Source: Nitrospirota bacterium (GTDB lineage Bacteria > Nitrospirota > Thermodesulfovibrionia > Thermodesulfovibrionales > Dissulfurispiraceae). Taken from it: a stretch of 64,000 nt of DNA. Under the pieces are notes generated by a model. The model saw nothing but the letters and a program-made list of their open reading frames with translations. It was not told the origin of the DNA and made no database searches. The stretch is taken from NCBI GenBank assembly GCA_004321915.1, contig SCQE01000081.1, positions 1-64,000 of the forward strand, written 5' to 3'. How positions within the stretch are numbered: the stretch's first letter is position 1; every line of letters begins with the position of its first letter. The translations under genes were made by a program, and so were the position numbers. Positions 44,891-55,065 of this stretch are shown in pieces.

Positions 44891-46243
44891 ATGGATTACC
44901 TTGAATTCTTCAATATAAAAGACGACCCCTTCAGGATAACCCCCGATTCGGAGTACTTTTATCCGTCTCAGGAGCACAACGAGATACTTTCATCTCTCAC
45001 ATACGCGGTCAAGCAGAAAGAGGGGTTTTTCTTGGCCACTGGAGAGCCCGGAACAGGCAAGACAACGATACTGAAGGTGTTCCTGAACGAATGGAAAGAC
45101 AAGGCCGAGATTGCTCTGGTAATGACGCCGCGTCTTTCGCCTGAAGAATTCCTGCTTGCAGTGCTTGAAGATTTTAATATACCGGTTTCGAGCAATAATA
45201 AAAACGATATCATAAAAACCTTTAGGGATTTTCTTTTAAGACATTCGCAGGAAGGCAGGCGGGTGATAATAATCGTTGATGAGGTCCAGAACCTTCCCGA
45301 CGAAACGCTTGAAGAGCTTCGCCTTCTCTCGAACCTCGAAACCGATAAGGAGAAACTGCTGCAGATAATACTTATCGGCCAGCCTGAATTCAGAAAGCGA
45401 CTTGAATCGCCGTCGCTCAGACAGCTTAACCAGAGAATTACGGTCAGGACGTCCCTGAGGTCTCTAAATATAAGCGAAACTCAGGACTATATGAATTTCA
45501 GGCTTATGAAAGCCGGACACGGCCCTGTCTTTTTTGAGTTTAAGGCGAAGAAACTTATACACTCTTATTCGCAAGGAACGCCGAGACTTATCAACCTGCT
45601 CTCATCGAGGGCCATGATGGCTGCGTATGTGGACGGCAGCAGAAATATCAAGGACAAGCATATCGTTTACGCGGCCAATAATGTATTTGACGAAAGTTTC
45701 AGAAATAAGGACAAAGTCAAAAAGTTTTTGAAATACGCCGCGATGTTTTTGGTTGTTTTGCTGGCCGCAGTCCAAATATCTTTTATCATGCGTTCCAAGA
45801 CGGATGTCGTAAAACAACCTGAGCAAACGAACATCCCCGCATTAACAGCAACAACCCAACCTTCGACAGCCAAGCCTAATACTTCGAAAAAAGCGGCAAA
45901 TTCCAAGCCGGTGTCACAGATTGTTTCAAACAACCCGCGCCCACATCAGGACACGGCAAAACAGGTGAAACAGAGCACTGAAAGTTCCGCAATAGAATCA
46001 GTTCAATCCTTGTCGCCGACATTGATTATTGAAAAAGAAGTTGTAAATCTAAGAACAGGGCCACAAATAGAGTTTCCTGCCGTATCATGGGCGCTAAGGG
46101 GGAGAACATTTCCGATACTTGATGCAAAAGCAGACACTGATGGGCACAAATGGTTTAAAATAAAAGTCGATACCGGCAAGGAACTTTGGGTTTCAAACAG
46201 TGTGGTCAAAGTTAATCAGCAAGCTATCGAGGAGGGAAGATGA
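44891..46243 (+). CDS. mshM: MshM/ExeA-type AAA ATPase with SH3-like domain
   Basis: This 450-residue ATPase has Walker A GEPGTGKTT at 51-59 and Walker B VIIIVDEVQN near 121-130. One transmembrane helix lies near 283-303, followed by a low-complexity Thr/Pro/Lys linker and a C-terminal bacterial SH3 domain (VVNLRTGPQIEFPAVSWALR). In ExeA/GspA the outer domain binds peptidoglycan and helps place the secretin in the wall; the SH3 fold here could do the same. Its stop overlaps the next ATG. Confidence 0.88.
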   Translation: MDYLEFFNIKDDPFRITPDSEYFYPSQEHNEILSSLTYAVKQKEGFFLATGEPGTGKTTILKVFLNEWKDKAEIALVMTPRLSPEEFLLAVLEDFNIPVSSNNKNDIIKTFRDFLLRHSQEGRRVIIIVDEVQNLPDETLEELRLLSNLETDKEKLLQIILIGQPEFRKRLESPSLRQLNQRITVRTSLRSLNISETQDYMNFRLMKAGHGPVFFEFKAKKLIHSYSQGTPRLINLLSSRAMMAAYVDGSRNIKDKHIVYAANNVFDESFRNKDKVKKFLKYAAMFLVVLLAAVQISFIMRSKTDVVKQPEQTNIPALTATTQPSTAKPNTSKKAANSKPVSQIVSNNPRPHQDTAKQVKQSTESSAIESVQSLSPTLIIEKEVVNLRTGPQIEFPAVSWALRGRTFPILDAKADTDGHKWFKIKVDTGKELWVSNSVVKVNQQAIEEGR

Positions 46244-47517
46244 GTCTTATAGCTGACCTGCTTTCTAAGATAAAACGGGAGGAAGTGAACAATAAAGCTG
46301 ACGTGCCGCCCGCGCTCAGACGTACCGTTGTAAGCGCGTCTAAGAGCACTAAAATGAGAAACAGGATTGTCCTGTTCGCAGCGCTTGTCTGCTTTTCGGT
46401 TGCAGCCGGTTACGGAGCGGTATTTTTGCTTAATCAGTATGTAAAGCCGCTTAAAATACCCGAAAATATTTATGCCAAGAAGGATGCTGATTCGCAGCCC
46501 AAGACACAGGAACCGTCCCCGGCCCCTGTTATTCCTGTACAGCAACCCGTGCAGAAGGTTGCCGAGTCTTTGCCGAAAGCAGCTGTGCAACCTGAGGCCC
46601 CGAAACCTGCTCCTCTTCCTGTCGTAAAACCTGTTCCTCAGCCTGTCGTTAAGGAACAACCTAAACCTACGGCGGTTCCTGCCCCTGTAAAAAAAGAGCA
46701 GCCTAAAGAACAGTCTGTTAAAGCGATAGCAAAGCAGTTGGCAAAAGAAAAAACCGACGGGATATCCGCGGCAAAGAAACCTGCCGCAAAACCGGTTCAG
46801 GCAAAGACTGCAAAATCTACAAAGCCTGCCATGGATGCCTTGGTCCCTGTCGCGGCTGTCATGTCCGGAAAAAGCGCACAAAAAGCTGCGGCATCTGCCG
46901 TTCAAACCCCTGCAGATGCTCCTGTCTTGGCCTCCAAAAAAGAAGCGAACGAGAATAGAGACGCCTATTTATACACGGCCCAGACGTACGAGGCAAGAAA
47001 AGATTACGACAAAGCCATGCTGAATTACAAAAAAGCGCTCGAACTAGATCCTCAAAATTACATACTGATGAACAATGCAGGAACGGCTGCGCTGAATAAA
47101 GGTTTATATGAAGAAGCCATCAAATATTACAACAGCGCGCTTGCCCTAAAGCAAAATTATGTCCCATCCCTTATCAATCTCGGCCTTGCGTATATAAGGA
47201 CCAACAAACAGGCCGAAGGCGAGGCGTACCTGACAAAGGCCGTTAAGATCGAACCTTTAAACAAGATGGCGCTCTTAAATCTCGGCATATTCCATGAACT
47301 GAAGGACAACTATGAAAACGCCGCCAACTATTTTGCCGAGATCTCACGCATGGGCGACCAGCAGGGATACCTCGGACTGGCAAGGGTCGCTGAAAAACAG
47401 GGCAAGGTTTCCGAAGCCATAAGGGCCTATAAAGAGTTCCTTTCCCTGCCGGATATAGACGTGAAAGGCCGTAGGATGGCCGGAGAGCGTATCGTAAAGC
47501 TGGAACAATCGCTTTAA
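46240..47517 (+). CDS. MshN-like TPR pilus assembly protein
   Basis: This 425-residue protein has a short cytoplasmic head, one transmembrane helix (about 46-66) and a Pro/Lys/Val-rich spacer (about 85-200) long enough to cross the wall. At least four TPR repeats follow at 245-415 (AQTYEARKDYDKAMLNYKKA, GTAALNKGLYEEAIKYY). It closes the locus. Its stop directly abuts the stop of the convergent lytic transglycosylase gene with no base between them. Confidence 0.82.
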   Translation: MSLIADLLSKIKREEVNNKADVPPALRRTVVSASKSTKMRNRIVLFAALVCFSVAAGYGAVFLLNQYVKPLKIPENIYAKKDADSQPKTQEPSPAPVIPVQQPVQKVAESLPKAAVQPEAPKPAPLPVVKPVPQPVVKEQPKPTAVPAPVKKEQPKEQSVKAIAKQLAKEKTDGISAAKKPAAKPVQAKTAKSTKPAMDALVPVAAVMSGKSAQKAAASAVQTPADAPVLASKKEANENRDAYLYTAQTYEARKDYDKAMLNYKKALELDPQNYILMNNAGTAALNKGLYEEAIKYYNSALALKQNYVPSLINLGLAYIRTNKQAEGEAYLTKAVKIEPLNKMALLNLGIFHELKDNYENAANYFAEISRMGDQQGYLGLARVAEKQGKVSEAIRAYKEFLSLPDIDVKGRRMAGERIVKLEQSL

Positions 47518-48045
47518 TCAGTTAGGCGAAGCTTCCCTGATTTTAAAGTAAAGAAATGAGTTGGTCCGCTGCGTCAGGGCGGCAGGGGAATTCTTTTGAT
47601 ATTTTGTTTCTTTGCTTTCCTGTTCCGGTTCGTTGACCATAATGTTCAGTTTTTTGTGAATTCTCCACGTATAGTCAACCCGCTTGTTTTTATCTACGGC
47701 ATTGTAACACCCTACCGCTTCCCACGAAAGTCCATAGCGATCAATGCATTGCTTTAATATTTTCGCCCCGACAAATGTGTTGTAGCAGGGGTCGGACATA
47801 AGGTCGGACGGTTTCAGTCTCAGCGGGCCGATCCATGAGGAGTTTATCTGCATCAGGCCATAGTCAAGCGACCCGTTACGGTTCCTGTTTACCGCTTTGG
47901 GATTAAGATTCGATTCGTTTTTTGCTATGGCCTCAAGCAGGGCAGGGCTTATTCCGTATTTTTTACCCGCCTCCTCGAAGCAAAATGCGTTTGCATAAGC
48001 AGGGGACAATACAAGAACAGTCATTAAATATATCAGTATCTTCAT
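47518..48045 (-). CDS. Small lytic transglycosylase (IagB/VirB1/PilT-like)
   Basis: This 175-residue protein has a signal peptide (to about AYANA) and an SLT domain with catalytic Glu in AIAKNESNLNP, YGLMQINSSW and VGCYNA. A roughly 45-residue polar tail follows. Enzymes of this size usually open the wall for secretion systems or pili, and it lies tail to tail with the MSHA-like locus. Two Cys residues in the mature part may form a disulfide. Confidence 0.88.
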   Translation of the reverse strand: MKILIYLMTVLVLSPAYANAFCFEEAGKKYGISPALLEAIAKNESNLNPKAVNRNRNGSLDYGLMQINSSWIGPLRLKPSDLMSDPCYNTFVGAKILKQCIDRYGLSWEAVGCYNAVDKNKRVDYTWRIHKKLNIMVNEPEQESKETKYQKNSPAALTQRTNSFLYFKIREASPN

Positions 48046-48118
48046 GGCTAAATATAAAACATATCTACGGGGAAAGCAATATCCGCTAAAATGGCCCTGT
48101 TTCTCTTTTTGTTTTTCC

Positions 48119-48148
48119 TTGAGATTTTTTGATGCACATTGCTATTAT
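48119..48148 (+). promoter_or_regulatory. Promoter of the yajC-sec operon
   Basis: TTGAGA (48119-48124), an 18-base spacer and TATTAT (48143-48148) give a start near 48155 and a leader of about 72 bases. The leader contains the palindrome CTGTA-A-TACAG. Confidence 0.45.
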
Positions 48149-48226
48149 AATTGTTAAACCTACACTGTAATACAGGGTATTTGCGCTTGTATTCCGCAAA
48201 ACAAGGGTTAATAATGGAGGTGCTTT

Positions 48227-48583
48227 ATGCTCAATATACTTGGTCTGGTAACAGAAGCTTACGCTATGGGCCCCGCACAGCAACAAGGAGCTGCGCAGCC
48301 GGGCGGAGTGCAGGGCATGCTGGCAAGCATGCTGCCTCTCGTTCTGATCTTTGTGGTCTTTTATTTTCTGCTCATAAGACCGCAGCAGAAAAAGGCAAAG
48401 GAACATAAACAGATGCTCGATAACATCAAAAGAGGCGACAAGGTGACAACACAAGGCGGCATTTACGGTGTTGTGGAGTCTGTTACCGATAACACGGTCA
48501 CGCTGAAAATAGCCGAAAATGTGAAGGTAAAATTCGGAAAGTGGGCCGTATCCGCACTCAGATCATCGGCTGACGAAGATTAA
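48227..48583 (+). CDS. yajC: Preprotein translocase subunit YajC
   Basis: This 118-residue inner-membrane protein has a Gly/Gln-rich N-terminus, one transmembrane helix (about 25-47, MLPLVLIFVVFYFLLIRPQQ) and the conserved cytoplasmic KRGDKVTTQGGIYGVV segment. It associates with SecDF, encoded just downstream. The ATG follows GGAGG. Confidence 0.95.
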   Translation: MLNILGLVTEAYAMGPAQQQGAAQPGGVQGMLASMLPLVLIFVVFYFLLIRPQQKKAKEHKQMLDNIKRGDKVTTQGGIYGVVESVTDNTVTLKIAENVKVKFGKWAVSALRSSADED

Positions 48584-48601
48584 TCGGAGGTTTTTAAATA
48601 G

Positions 48602-50224
48602 ATGAAAAAAGGGATATTCTGGAGAGCAGCGCTTATTGTCGGGACCGTAATTCTTTCGGCGGTATTTTTCATGCCGAACACCCCGTTTTTTCAGGTCATG
48701 CCGAAATGGTGGAAAGACGCACTGCCGAATAAAGGCATCGTTTTAGGCCTTGATCTGCAGGGCGGACTGCATCTTGTTTTCGAAGTTGAAGGCGATAAGG
48801 CCGTTGAAATAGCGATGGACAGGATCACATCCCATCTCTCGGGCGCGCTCGAAAGAAAGAAGATAAAGGCCGACGTCAAAAAAGACGGTCTTGTTTTGAG
48901 CGTGTCCCCAGCAAGCTCCGATGCGAAAAAGATTGTCGAAGAAACCTACCCGCAGCTTTCGTTGCTTGAAGCCAAAGATTCTTTAAAATACAAACTCAGT
49001 CAGAACGAGGTCGCGAGGATCAGGGACACGGCGACGGACCAGGTTGTCGAGATAATCAGAAATCGCATAGACCAGTTCGGTGTTGCAGAGCCCATTATAC
49101 ACAGGCAGGGCGAACATGAGATAGTTGTTCAACTTCCGGGAGTCAAAGATCCGAAAAGGGCCGTTGAGATGATAGGAAAGACGGCGCAGCTCGAATTCAA
49201 GATCGTTGACGATGAATCGCTTGCCGCAGCAGAACTGCCCGCTTCGGTGCTTCCGTCGGAAGAGCCCCAGTTTTTCGAAAAGTTCGACTCTAAGATACCG
49301 AAAAGCGATGAAATACTTTTCGAAAGGATCATAAACAGAGAAACAGGCGCGGTAACAAAAAGACCGATGCTGCTGAAAAAAGAGGTGTTGCTTTCGGGAG
49401 ACCTTTTGACCGAGGCAAGAGTGACCATAGACCAGAGATTTAACGAGCCGTACGTTTCGATAACTTTTAACAGCACCGGCGCAAAGATATTCGAAGATAT
49501 TACGGGACAGAATGTAAAAAAGAGGCTGGCCATAATACTTGACGGCAATATTTATTCGGCGCCTGTAATTCAGGAAAAAATAGCCGGGGGCAATGCGCAG
49601 ATAACAGGCAGTTTTTCGATGGAGCAGGCAAAAGACCTTGCTATCGTCTTGAGGGCTGGAGCTCTTCCGGCCCCGGTAAAAACGCTCCAGAATGTTACGG
49701 TCGGCCCTTCACTCGGAAGAGACTCTATAGAAGCGGGACAGAAAGCCGGTGTAATTGGAACGCTGCTCGTAATAGCCTTCATGATCTTTTATTACAGACT
49801 TTCCGGTGTAATAGCAAACCTCGCGCTTCTGCTGAACATAATCCTGCTTATCGGGGCCATGGCATCGCTCAATGCCACGCTTACCATGCCCGGCATAGCC
49901 GGAATAATCCTTGCCATAGGCATGGCGGTTGATTCAAATGTGCTTATGTTCGAAAGAATGAGAGAAGAACTGCGCGCAGGCAAAACGCCGCGGGCTGCAG
50001 TTGAAGGCGGCTATAAAAAGGCATTCTGGACCATATTCGACTCGCATGTCACAACGCTTATTACTGCGGCGGTGCTTTTCCAGTTCGGCACAGGTCCGAT
50101 AAAGGGATTTGCGGTGACACTGAGCCTCGGTGTTGCGATAAACCTGTTTACCGCGCTTATAGGGACCAAAACGGTCTTTGACATAATGCATACTAAAGGA
50201 GAAGTAAAGGGGTTGAGCATATGA
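48602..50224 (+). CDS. secD: Protein translocase subunit SecD
   Basis: This 540-residue proton-driven translocation factor has helix 1 near 8-27, [14 protein letters not shown], a large periplasmic P1 domain and a C-terminal bundle of five helices with [19 protein letters not shown]. It helps pull exported proteins through SecYEG. It overlaps secF by four bases. Confidence 0.96.
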   Translation: MKKGIFWRAALIVGTVILSAVFFMPNTPFFQVMPKWWKDALPNKGIVLGLDLQGGLHLVFEVEGDKAVEIAMDRITSHLSGALERKKIKADVKKDGLVLSVSPASSDAKKIVEETYPQLSLLEAKDSLKYKLSQNEVARIRDTATDQVVEIIRNRIDQFGVAEPIIHRQGEHEIVVQLPGVKDPKRAVEMIGKTAQLEFKIVDDESLAAAELPASVLPSEEPQFFEKFDSKIPKSDEILFERIINRETGAVTKRPMLLKKEVLLSGDLLTEARVTIDQRFNEPYVSITFNSTGAKIFEDITGQNVKKRLAIILDGNIYSAPVIQEKIAGGNAQITGSFSMEQAKDLAIVLRAGALPAPVKTLQNVTVGPSLGRDSIEAGQKAGVIGTLLVIAFMIFYYRLSGVIANLALLLNIILLIGAMASLNATLTMPGIAGIILAIGMAVDSNVLMFERMREELRAGKTPRAAVEGGYKKAFWTIFDSHVTTLITAAVLFQFGTGPIKGFAVTLSLGVAINLFTALIGTKTVFDIMHTKGEVKGLSI

Positions 50225-51141
50225 TCGAGCTTATAAAAAACACTAACATAGATTTTATGGGAATGAAGAAGTACGCCTTTATTTTTTCGGGCATAATATC
50301 GGTCATAGGCGCGATAGCGATTGTGCAGATAGCGCTCGGCAATGCAAATTTGGGCGTGGACTTTGCAGGCGGCACGGCCGTCCAGATAAAATTTTCGAAA
50401 TCCGTCCCGCTGCATGATGTCAGGCTTGCGCTTGAAGGAAGCGGGCTAAGAGACTTTGATCTTCAGGACTTGCCCACCGAAAATAAAGTGTTGATACGGG
50501 TAAAAAAGCAGGAGGAGAAGTTGGGCGGATTCTCCGAGAAGATCGTGCAGACACTGTCCCAGAAATTTGCGGACAAGAACCCGCTTATCGATTCGACAAC
50601 CGAGATAGGTCCCAAGGTCGGTTCGAAACTGAGGCAGGACGCGATGTGGGCAGTTATTATATCCACCTTAGGCATTCTGATATACATAGCATGGAGGTTC
50701 CAGTTCAGGTTCGGGATAGGCGCGACCGTTGCAACTTTTCACGATGTCCTTGCCGTTCTTGCAATATTCTATATCATGGGCAAAGAGATCAACCTGATCG
50801 TATTAAGCGCCCTGCTCACTATCGCAGGCTATTCTCTTACCGATACCGTCGTGGTCTTTGACAGGATCAGAGAGAACATGAAACGCTACATAAAAGACCC
50901 CATAGAGACAGTAGTAAATAAAAGCATAAATGAGGTGCTTTCGAGGACTATTGTTACTTCTCTCACAGTGTTCATTGTCTCCCTCTCTCTCTTTTTCTTC
51001 GGAGGAGAGGTGCTGCACGATTTTTCGCTCGCTATGCTTATAGGCCTCGTGATCGGGACCTATTCCTCGATATTTATGGCGAGCCCCGTTGTGGTCCTTT
51101 TGCGCAAAAACACATCCGCCTCAAAAAGCAAAAAAAAATGA
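50221..51141 (+). CDS. secF: Protein translocase subunit SecF
   Basis: This 306-residue partner of SecD has helix 1 near 18-37, [14 protein letters not shown], a short periplasmic domain and five further helices. [15 protein letters not shown] carries the proton-relay Asp. It ends in a lysine-rich tail. Confidence 0.96.
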   Translation: MIELIKNTNIDFMGMKKYAFIFSGIISVIGAIAIVQIALGNANLGVDFAGGTAVQIKFSKSVPLHDVRLALEGSGLRDFDLQDLPTENKVLIRVKKQEEKLGGFSEKIVQTLSQKFADKNPLIDSTTEIGPKVGSKLRQDAMWAVIISTLGILIYIAWRFQFRFGIGATVATFHDVLAVLAIFYIMGKEINLIVLSALLTIAGYSLTDTVVVFDRIRENMKRYIKDPIETVVNKSINEVLSRTIVTSLTVFIVSLSLFFFGGEVLHDFSLAMLIGLVIGTYSSIFMASPVVVLLRKNTSASKSKKK

Positions 51142-51149
51142 CAGGATAG

Positions 51150-52862
51150 ATGCTCGACGACAAGCGCAGATGGATCGTAAGCAGGACCAACTCAGAATAT
51201 GTCGAGTATCTTTCCAAAGCTGTTTCGGTCTCCGTTCCGTTTGCTCAAATCCTTATCAATAGAGGGATAAAAAGCCCGCAGGCGCTCTCCGCTTTCCTCG
51301 ACCCTTCGGTTTCAAAATTTTCGGACCCGTTCGATATTAAAGGCATAAGCGCGGCCGTCGAGAGGATACGGCTCGCAAAATCAACAGGCGAACTCGTGCT
51401 CATACACGGCGATTATGATGCGGACGGCGTCTCTGCAACCGCAATAATGCTGGAAGGGCTGAGGCTGTTCGGGGTCGAAGCCCGCTATTTCATACCTAAC
51501 AGAATAACCCACGGCTACGGCTTCGGAAACGCAGGCGTAGATAAAGCGCGTTCCGTAGGCGCAAAACTTATCATTACTGTTGACTGCGGAATAACGTCTT
51601 TCGATGCCGTAAGCGCCGCGAATGCCTTAGGCATGGACGTTATCATAACCGACCATCATGAGGCTGTAAGAAGCGAATCTGGAGAACCCCTTGTTCCTGA
51701 TGCTGCAGCGGTCGTGAACCCGAAGCTCGATAGCGGGATCAGGGAATGGTCATGCCTTTCGGGCGCCGGAGTTGCCCTTAAGATAATACAGGCGCTTTTC
51801 CGGAACAACAGCGAACATATGCATAGGTTCTTCGATCTTGCGGCCATAGGCACAGGCGCCGATGTTGTCCCGGTGCTGGACGACAACAGAATCATTCTTA
51901 AGGAGGGACTCGGTCTTATCCAAGCCGGCGAACGCCCCGGCATAAAAGCCATTAAAGAATCAGCCGGCATCAAGGCCGATTTTTTCAAAGCGTCCTTTCT
52001 TCCCTACATAGTCGTACCACGGATCAATGCGGCCGGACGGATTGCGGACGCATCGGACGTGGTCGAACTTCTGACCACAAATTCATACCCCGAGGCCGAA
52101 AGACTTGCCGTATGGTTAAACGGACTTAACCTGAAAAGGCAGGAGATAGAGCAGCAGGCCTATTCCGAAGCGCTCGCAATGCTCCGCACAATGGATACAG
52201 GCAGGGGCGCCCTTGTTCTTGCGTCCGAAGGGTGGCATCAGGGTGTTGTCGGCATAGTTGCCTCGAGGGTGCAGGAGGAGTTCAACAGGCCTGTTTTTGT
52301 GCTTTCCATAGAGAACGGTCTGGCCAAAGGCTCCGGCAGAAGCATTCCGTCCTTCGATATGCATAGCGGTCTATTTCAATGCAGAGAACTGCTTAAGAGG
52401 TTCGGCGGCCATAAACAGGCCGCAGGCCTTGCGCTTGCAAGCGATGACATCGGACGATTCAGGGAGAAGATCTCCGGAATTGTCGAGAACGCACTTGCGG
52501 CTGACGATTTTGTGCCATCTCTAAATATTGACGCGGCCGTTAAAATTTCCGATATGAGTTTGGCGCTTGCCGAAGAAATATCCAGACTCGAACCGTTCGG
52601 CTATGGCAATGAAGCGCCGTTATTGGGGGCAAAGGGCCTCAATATCATACAACCTAGGATTGTGGGGAAAAACCATCTTAAAATGTATCTTCGTCAGAAC
52701 GGAACAAAGATTGACTCCATCGGTTTTGATTTAGGCGGCGCCCTCGAAAAAATCGACGAAAGTTCTCTCGTGGATATTGCTTTTCAGCCTACGGTCAATG
52801 ATTGGAACGGGGGGCGGTTTCTGCAACTCAATCTTAAAGCGTTAAGGAAAACATCTTTATGA
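51150..52862 (+). CDS. recJ: Single-stranded-DNA exonuclease RecJ
   Basis: This 570-residue 5-prime to 3-prime exonuclease has DHH motifs HGDYDADGVSA (about 86-96) and TDHHE (about 166-170) that bind manganese. The DHHA1 domain has GSGRSIPSFDMH and GGHKQAAGLA, and an OB domain follows. It starts eight bases after secF and its stop overlaps the next ATG. Confidence 0.95.
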   Translation: MLDDKRRWIVSRTNSEYVEYLSKAVSVSVPFAQILINRGIKSPQALSAFLDPSVSKFSDPFDIKGISAAVERIRLAKSTGELVLIHGDYDADGVSATAIMLEGLRLFGVEARYFIPNRITHGYGFGNAGVDKARSVGAKLIITVDCGITSFDAVSAANALGMDVIITDHHEAVRSESGEPLVPDAAAVVNPKLDSGIREWSCLSGAGVALKIIQALFRNNSEHMHRFFDLAAIGTGADVVPVLDDNRIILKEGLGLIQAGERPGIKAIKESAGIKADFFKASFLPYIVVPRINAAGRIADASDVVELLTTNSYPEAERLAVWLNGLNLKRQEIEQQAYSEALAMLRTMDTGRGALVLASEGWHQGVVGIVASRVQEEFNRPVFVLSIENGLAKGSGRSIPSFDMHSGLFQCRELLKRFGGHKQAAGLALASDDIGRFREKISGIVENALAADDFVPSLNIDAAVKISDMSLALAEEISRLEPFGYGNEAPLLGAKGLNIIQPRIVGKNHLKMYLRQNGTKIDSIGFDLGGALEKIDESSLVDIAFQPTVNDWNGGRFLQLNLKALRKTSL

Positions 52863-53809
52863 GAGCGCTCGTTTTTGACAAAAAACTTGAGGTCAAGGAT
52901 GTTGAAAACCCTGTACGCCAAAAGGGAGAGGCGCTGATAAAAGTTTCAATTGCGGGCATCTGCAACACCGACCACGAAATAATAAAAGGATATGTCCCGG
53001 GCTTCAGCGGCATTCTCGGCCATGAGTTCTTAGGCGTAGTTGAAGAGTCTGATGATAAAGACCTTGTAGGCAAAAGGGTTGCGGGAGAGATAAATCTGGC
53101 CTGTGGAGCGTGCGAATTCTGCCGAAAAGGGCTCGGCAGGCATTGTTCCAACCGTTCGGTCCTCGGTATTATCAACAAAAACGGTGCTTTCGCCGAGTAT
53201 CTTACCCTGCCTGAACCTAATGTTTTCGCAATCCCCGATTCAATACCTGACACTCATGCTATTTTCGTCGAACCGCTCGCTGCGGCCTTGGAAATCATTG
53301 AACAGGTCAATATAGCTCCTGAACATAAAGTCCTTCTGATAGGGGACGGGAAACTCGCACTGCTGATTGCCTTTGTGTTGAAAACGACCGGATGCGGCCT
53401 CACAGTACTTGGAAAGCATAGAGAAAAGCTGGATTTTGCAAGGGATTACGGCATGGCCACCGTTCTTTTCGATGACTTTACACCGGCCTTGCACGATATT
53501 GTCATTGAAGCGTCAGGCAACCGCTCAGGCTTTATGACTGCGCTCGACAGCGTTAAACCTAGAGGGACCATAGTGCTTAAGAGCACCTATGCAGAACCCT
53601 TTGCTTTCAACCCCTTTCAGATAGTGGTGAACGAGCTTACGGTCGTCGGTTCGCGCTGCGGAAGATTTGAAGATGCCATACGTTTTCTTCAATCCCACCG
53701 CCTTCCCATCGATAGGTTGATCAGCGCAGAGTTCGGCCTTGACGAGGCCGAAAAAGCATTCGCTCTTTCGGCTAGGCCTGATACGCTTAAAGTCTTACTG
53801 AAGATTTGA
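52859..53809 (+). CDS. Zinc-dependent alcohol dehydrogenase-like protein
   Basis: This 316-residue medium-chain dehydrogenase has catalytic-zinc ligands Cys35 (GICNTDHE) and His55 (GHEF). The structural-zinc cysteines are 82, 85, 88 and 96 (CGACEFCRKGLGRHC). The Rossmann segment LLIGDGKLALLIAFVL deviates from the usual GxGxxG pattern. The substrate is unknown; threonine- or sorbitol-dehydrogenase-like proteins are nearest in layout. It is about 30 residues shorter than typical members. It overlaps recJ by four bases. Confidence 0.88.
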   Translation: MRALVFDKKLEVKDVENPVRQKGEALIKVSIAGICNTDHEIIKGYVPGFSGILGHEFLGVVEESDDKDLVGKRVAGEINLACGACEFCRKGLGRHCSNRSVLGIINKNGAFAEYLTLPEPNVFAIPDSIPDTHAIFVEPLAAALEIIEQVNIAPEHKVLLIGDGKLALLIAFVLKTTGCGLTVLGKHREKLDFARDYGMATVLFDDFTPALHDIVIEASGNRSGFMTALDSVKPRGTIVLKSTYAEPFAFNPFQIVVNELTVVGSRCGRFEDAIRFLQSHRLPIDRLISAEFGLDEAEKAFALSARPDTLKVLLKI

Positions 53810-53816
53810 CTGTTTG

Positions 53817-54935
53817 CTAAACAGGATTACTTGTCAGAAGGTTTTTGCAGATGACAAGGAAAGGCTTTATTATGTCAGGATCGAACTGTGTGCCGGAATT
53901 TTTCTTGAGCTCATCAACCGCGGTTTCGAAATCAAGCCCTTTCCTGTAAGGCCTGTCCGTAGTCATAGCATCAAAGGCGTCAGCAACCGTGATTATTCTG
54001 GCCATTATGGGTATGTCTTTGCCTTTAAGTCCGGAAGGGTACCCTTTGCCGTCGAACCTCTCGTGGTGATGTTTTATTCCCGGAATTATCTCTTTGAGTT
54101 TCTTGATGCGGGAGAGCATGTCAGCGCCTATTTCCGAGTGCTTCATCATTTCTTTAAGCTCTTCGGGATCGAGCCTTCCGGGCTTTAACAACACCGGGTC
54201 GGGTACGCCGATCTTCCCTATGTCATGAAGGATGGCGGACAATCTGAGTTTTTCCCTTTCGGACTGCGGAAGCCCCATTCTTATTGCGATGGCCATACTG
54301 AACTCCATGACCCGTCTCGTATGGCCTCCCGTATACGGGTCTCTTAATTCGATGGTTTCGGCAAAGGCATGGATGGTTTCGTAAAAAGTCTCTTTAAGCT
54401 CCTCGTGAAGCCTTGCGTTGTCTATAGTAATCGCAAGCTGGTGCGCGAAGGTCGCCATTATGGCCGACTCGCGCGCCGTGAAATGTCCTTCTTTCTTGTT
54501 GATTATCTGAAGGACCCCCATAAGCCTTTCTTTTGTGCCGACAGGGACGCATATCATATTGCGGGTAGCGAATCCGCTCGTTTGGTCAACGGTTTTACAG
54601 AATCTCGGGTCCGAAGAGGTGTTTTCTATTATCATCGGCAGGTGGTTTTCCGCGACCCACCCTGCTATGCCCTGTCCCTTCTGAAGCCTGATCGTTTTGA
54701 CCGTGTCGCCCTTCTCCCCCGTGGCCACGTCGAAATAAAGCTCGCCTGTTTCGTTGTCTACAAACAGCAGGCTGCCCGCCTCTGCTCCGGTCAGCATAGT
54801 TGCGGAATCTATGGCGCGTTTCTTGATTTCGTGTATGTCGAGGGAAGAGTTGACGAGCGCTGTCAGGTCTATAAGCGCTTCGAGGTGCAGAAGCCTGTTT
54901 TCGCAATCCGGATGGTAACCGGTGTCGTCCGGCAT
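53817..54935 (-). CDS. GAF/HD-GYP cyclic-di-GMP phosphodiesterase-like protein
   Basis: This 372-residue cytoplasmic protein has an N-terminal GAF sensor (about 25-165) and an HD-GYP domain. HDIGKIGVPD and HHERFDGKGYPSG hold the metal and GYP residues, so c-di-GMP hydrolysis is expected. I start it at the ATG at 54935, seven bases after AGGAG. It could lower c-di-GMP acting on the MshE motor (inference). It converges on the dehydrogenase gene; a small palindrome CTGTTT-GCT-AAACAG lies at 53810-53824 between them. Confidence 0.9.
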   Translation of the reverse strand: MPDDTGYHPDCENRLLHLEALIDLTALVNSSLDIHEIKKRAIDSATMLTGAEAGSLLFVDNETGELYFDVATGEKGDTVKTIRLQKGQGIAGWVAENHLPMIIENTSSDPRFCKTVDQTSGFATRNMICVPVGTKERLMGVLQIINKKEGHFTARESAIMATFAHQLAITIDNARLHEELKETFYETIHAFAETIELRDPYTGGHTRRVMEFSMAIAIRMGLPQSEREKLRLSAILHDIGKIGVPDPVLLKPGRLDPEELKEMMKHSEIGADMLSRIKKLKEIIPGIKHHHERFDGKGYPSGLKGKDIPIMARIITVADAFDAMTTDRPYRKGLDFETAVDELKKNSGTQFDPDIIKPFLVICKNLLTSNPV

Positions 54936-55024
54936 TTTCACTCTCCTAAATCGGTTGATAAACATTTATAGTTTACCAGAAAAACGCCTTATAATCACCT
55001 GCCGCCCCCGGGAAACGCCTTCTC

Positions 55025-55065
55025 TTGACTTTTTTCATATAAATGAATTTAAATATGTTTATATG
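55025..55065 (+). promoter_or_regulatory. arsR promoter with 30-base palindromic operator
   Basis: TTGACT (55025-55030), a 17-base spacer and TTTAAA (55048-55053) form the promoter. Over it lies CATATAAA-N3-ATTTAAAT-N3-TTTATATG (55036-55065), perfectly symmetric outside the two 3-base gaps. It runs through the -10 box to the G of the ATG start codon. Binding here by the ArsR protein should block both RNA polymerase and translation start, giving tight autorepression. Confidence 0.7.

Noticed and set aside
46216-46905. Arg/Phe/Cys-rich minus-strand frame of 229 codons
   Set aside because: It mirrors the Pro/Lys-rich linker of the MshN-like gene; low complexity and no ribosome site.
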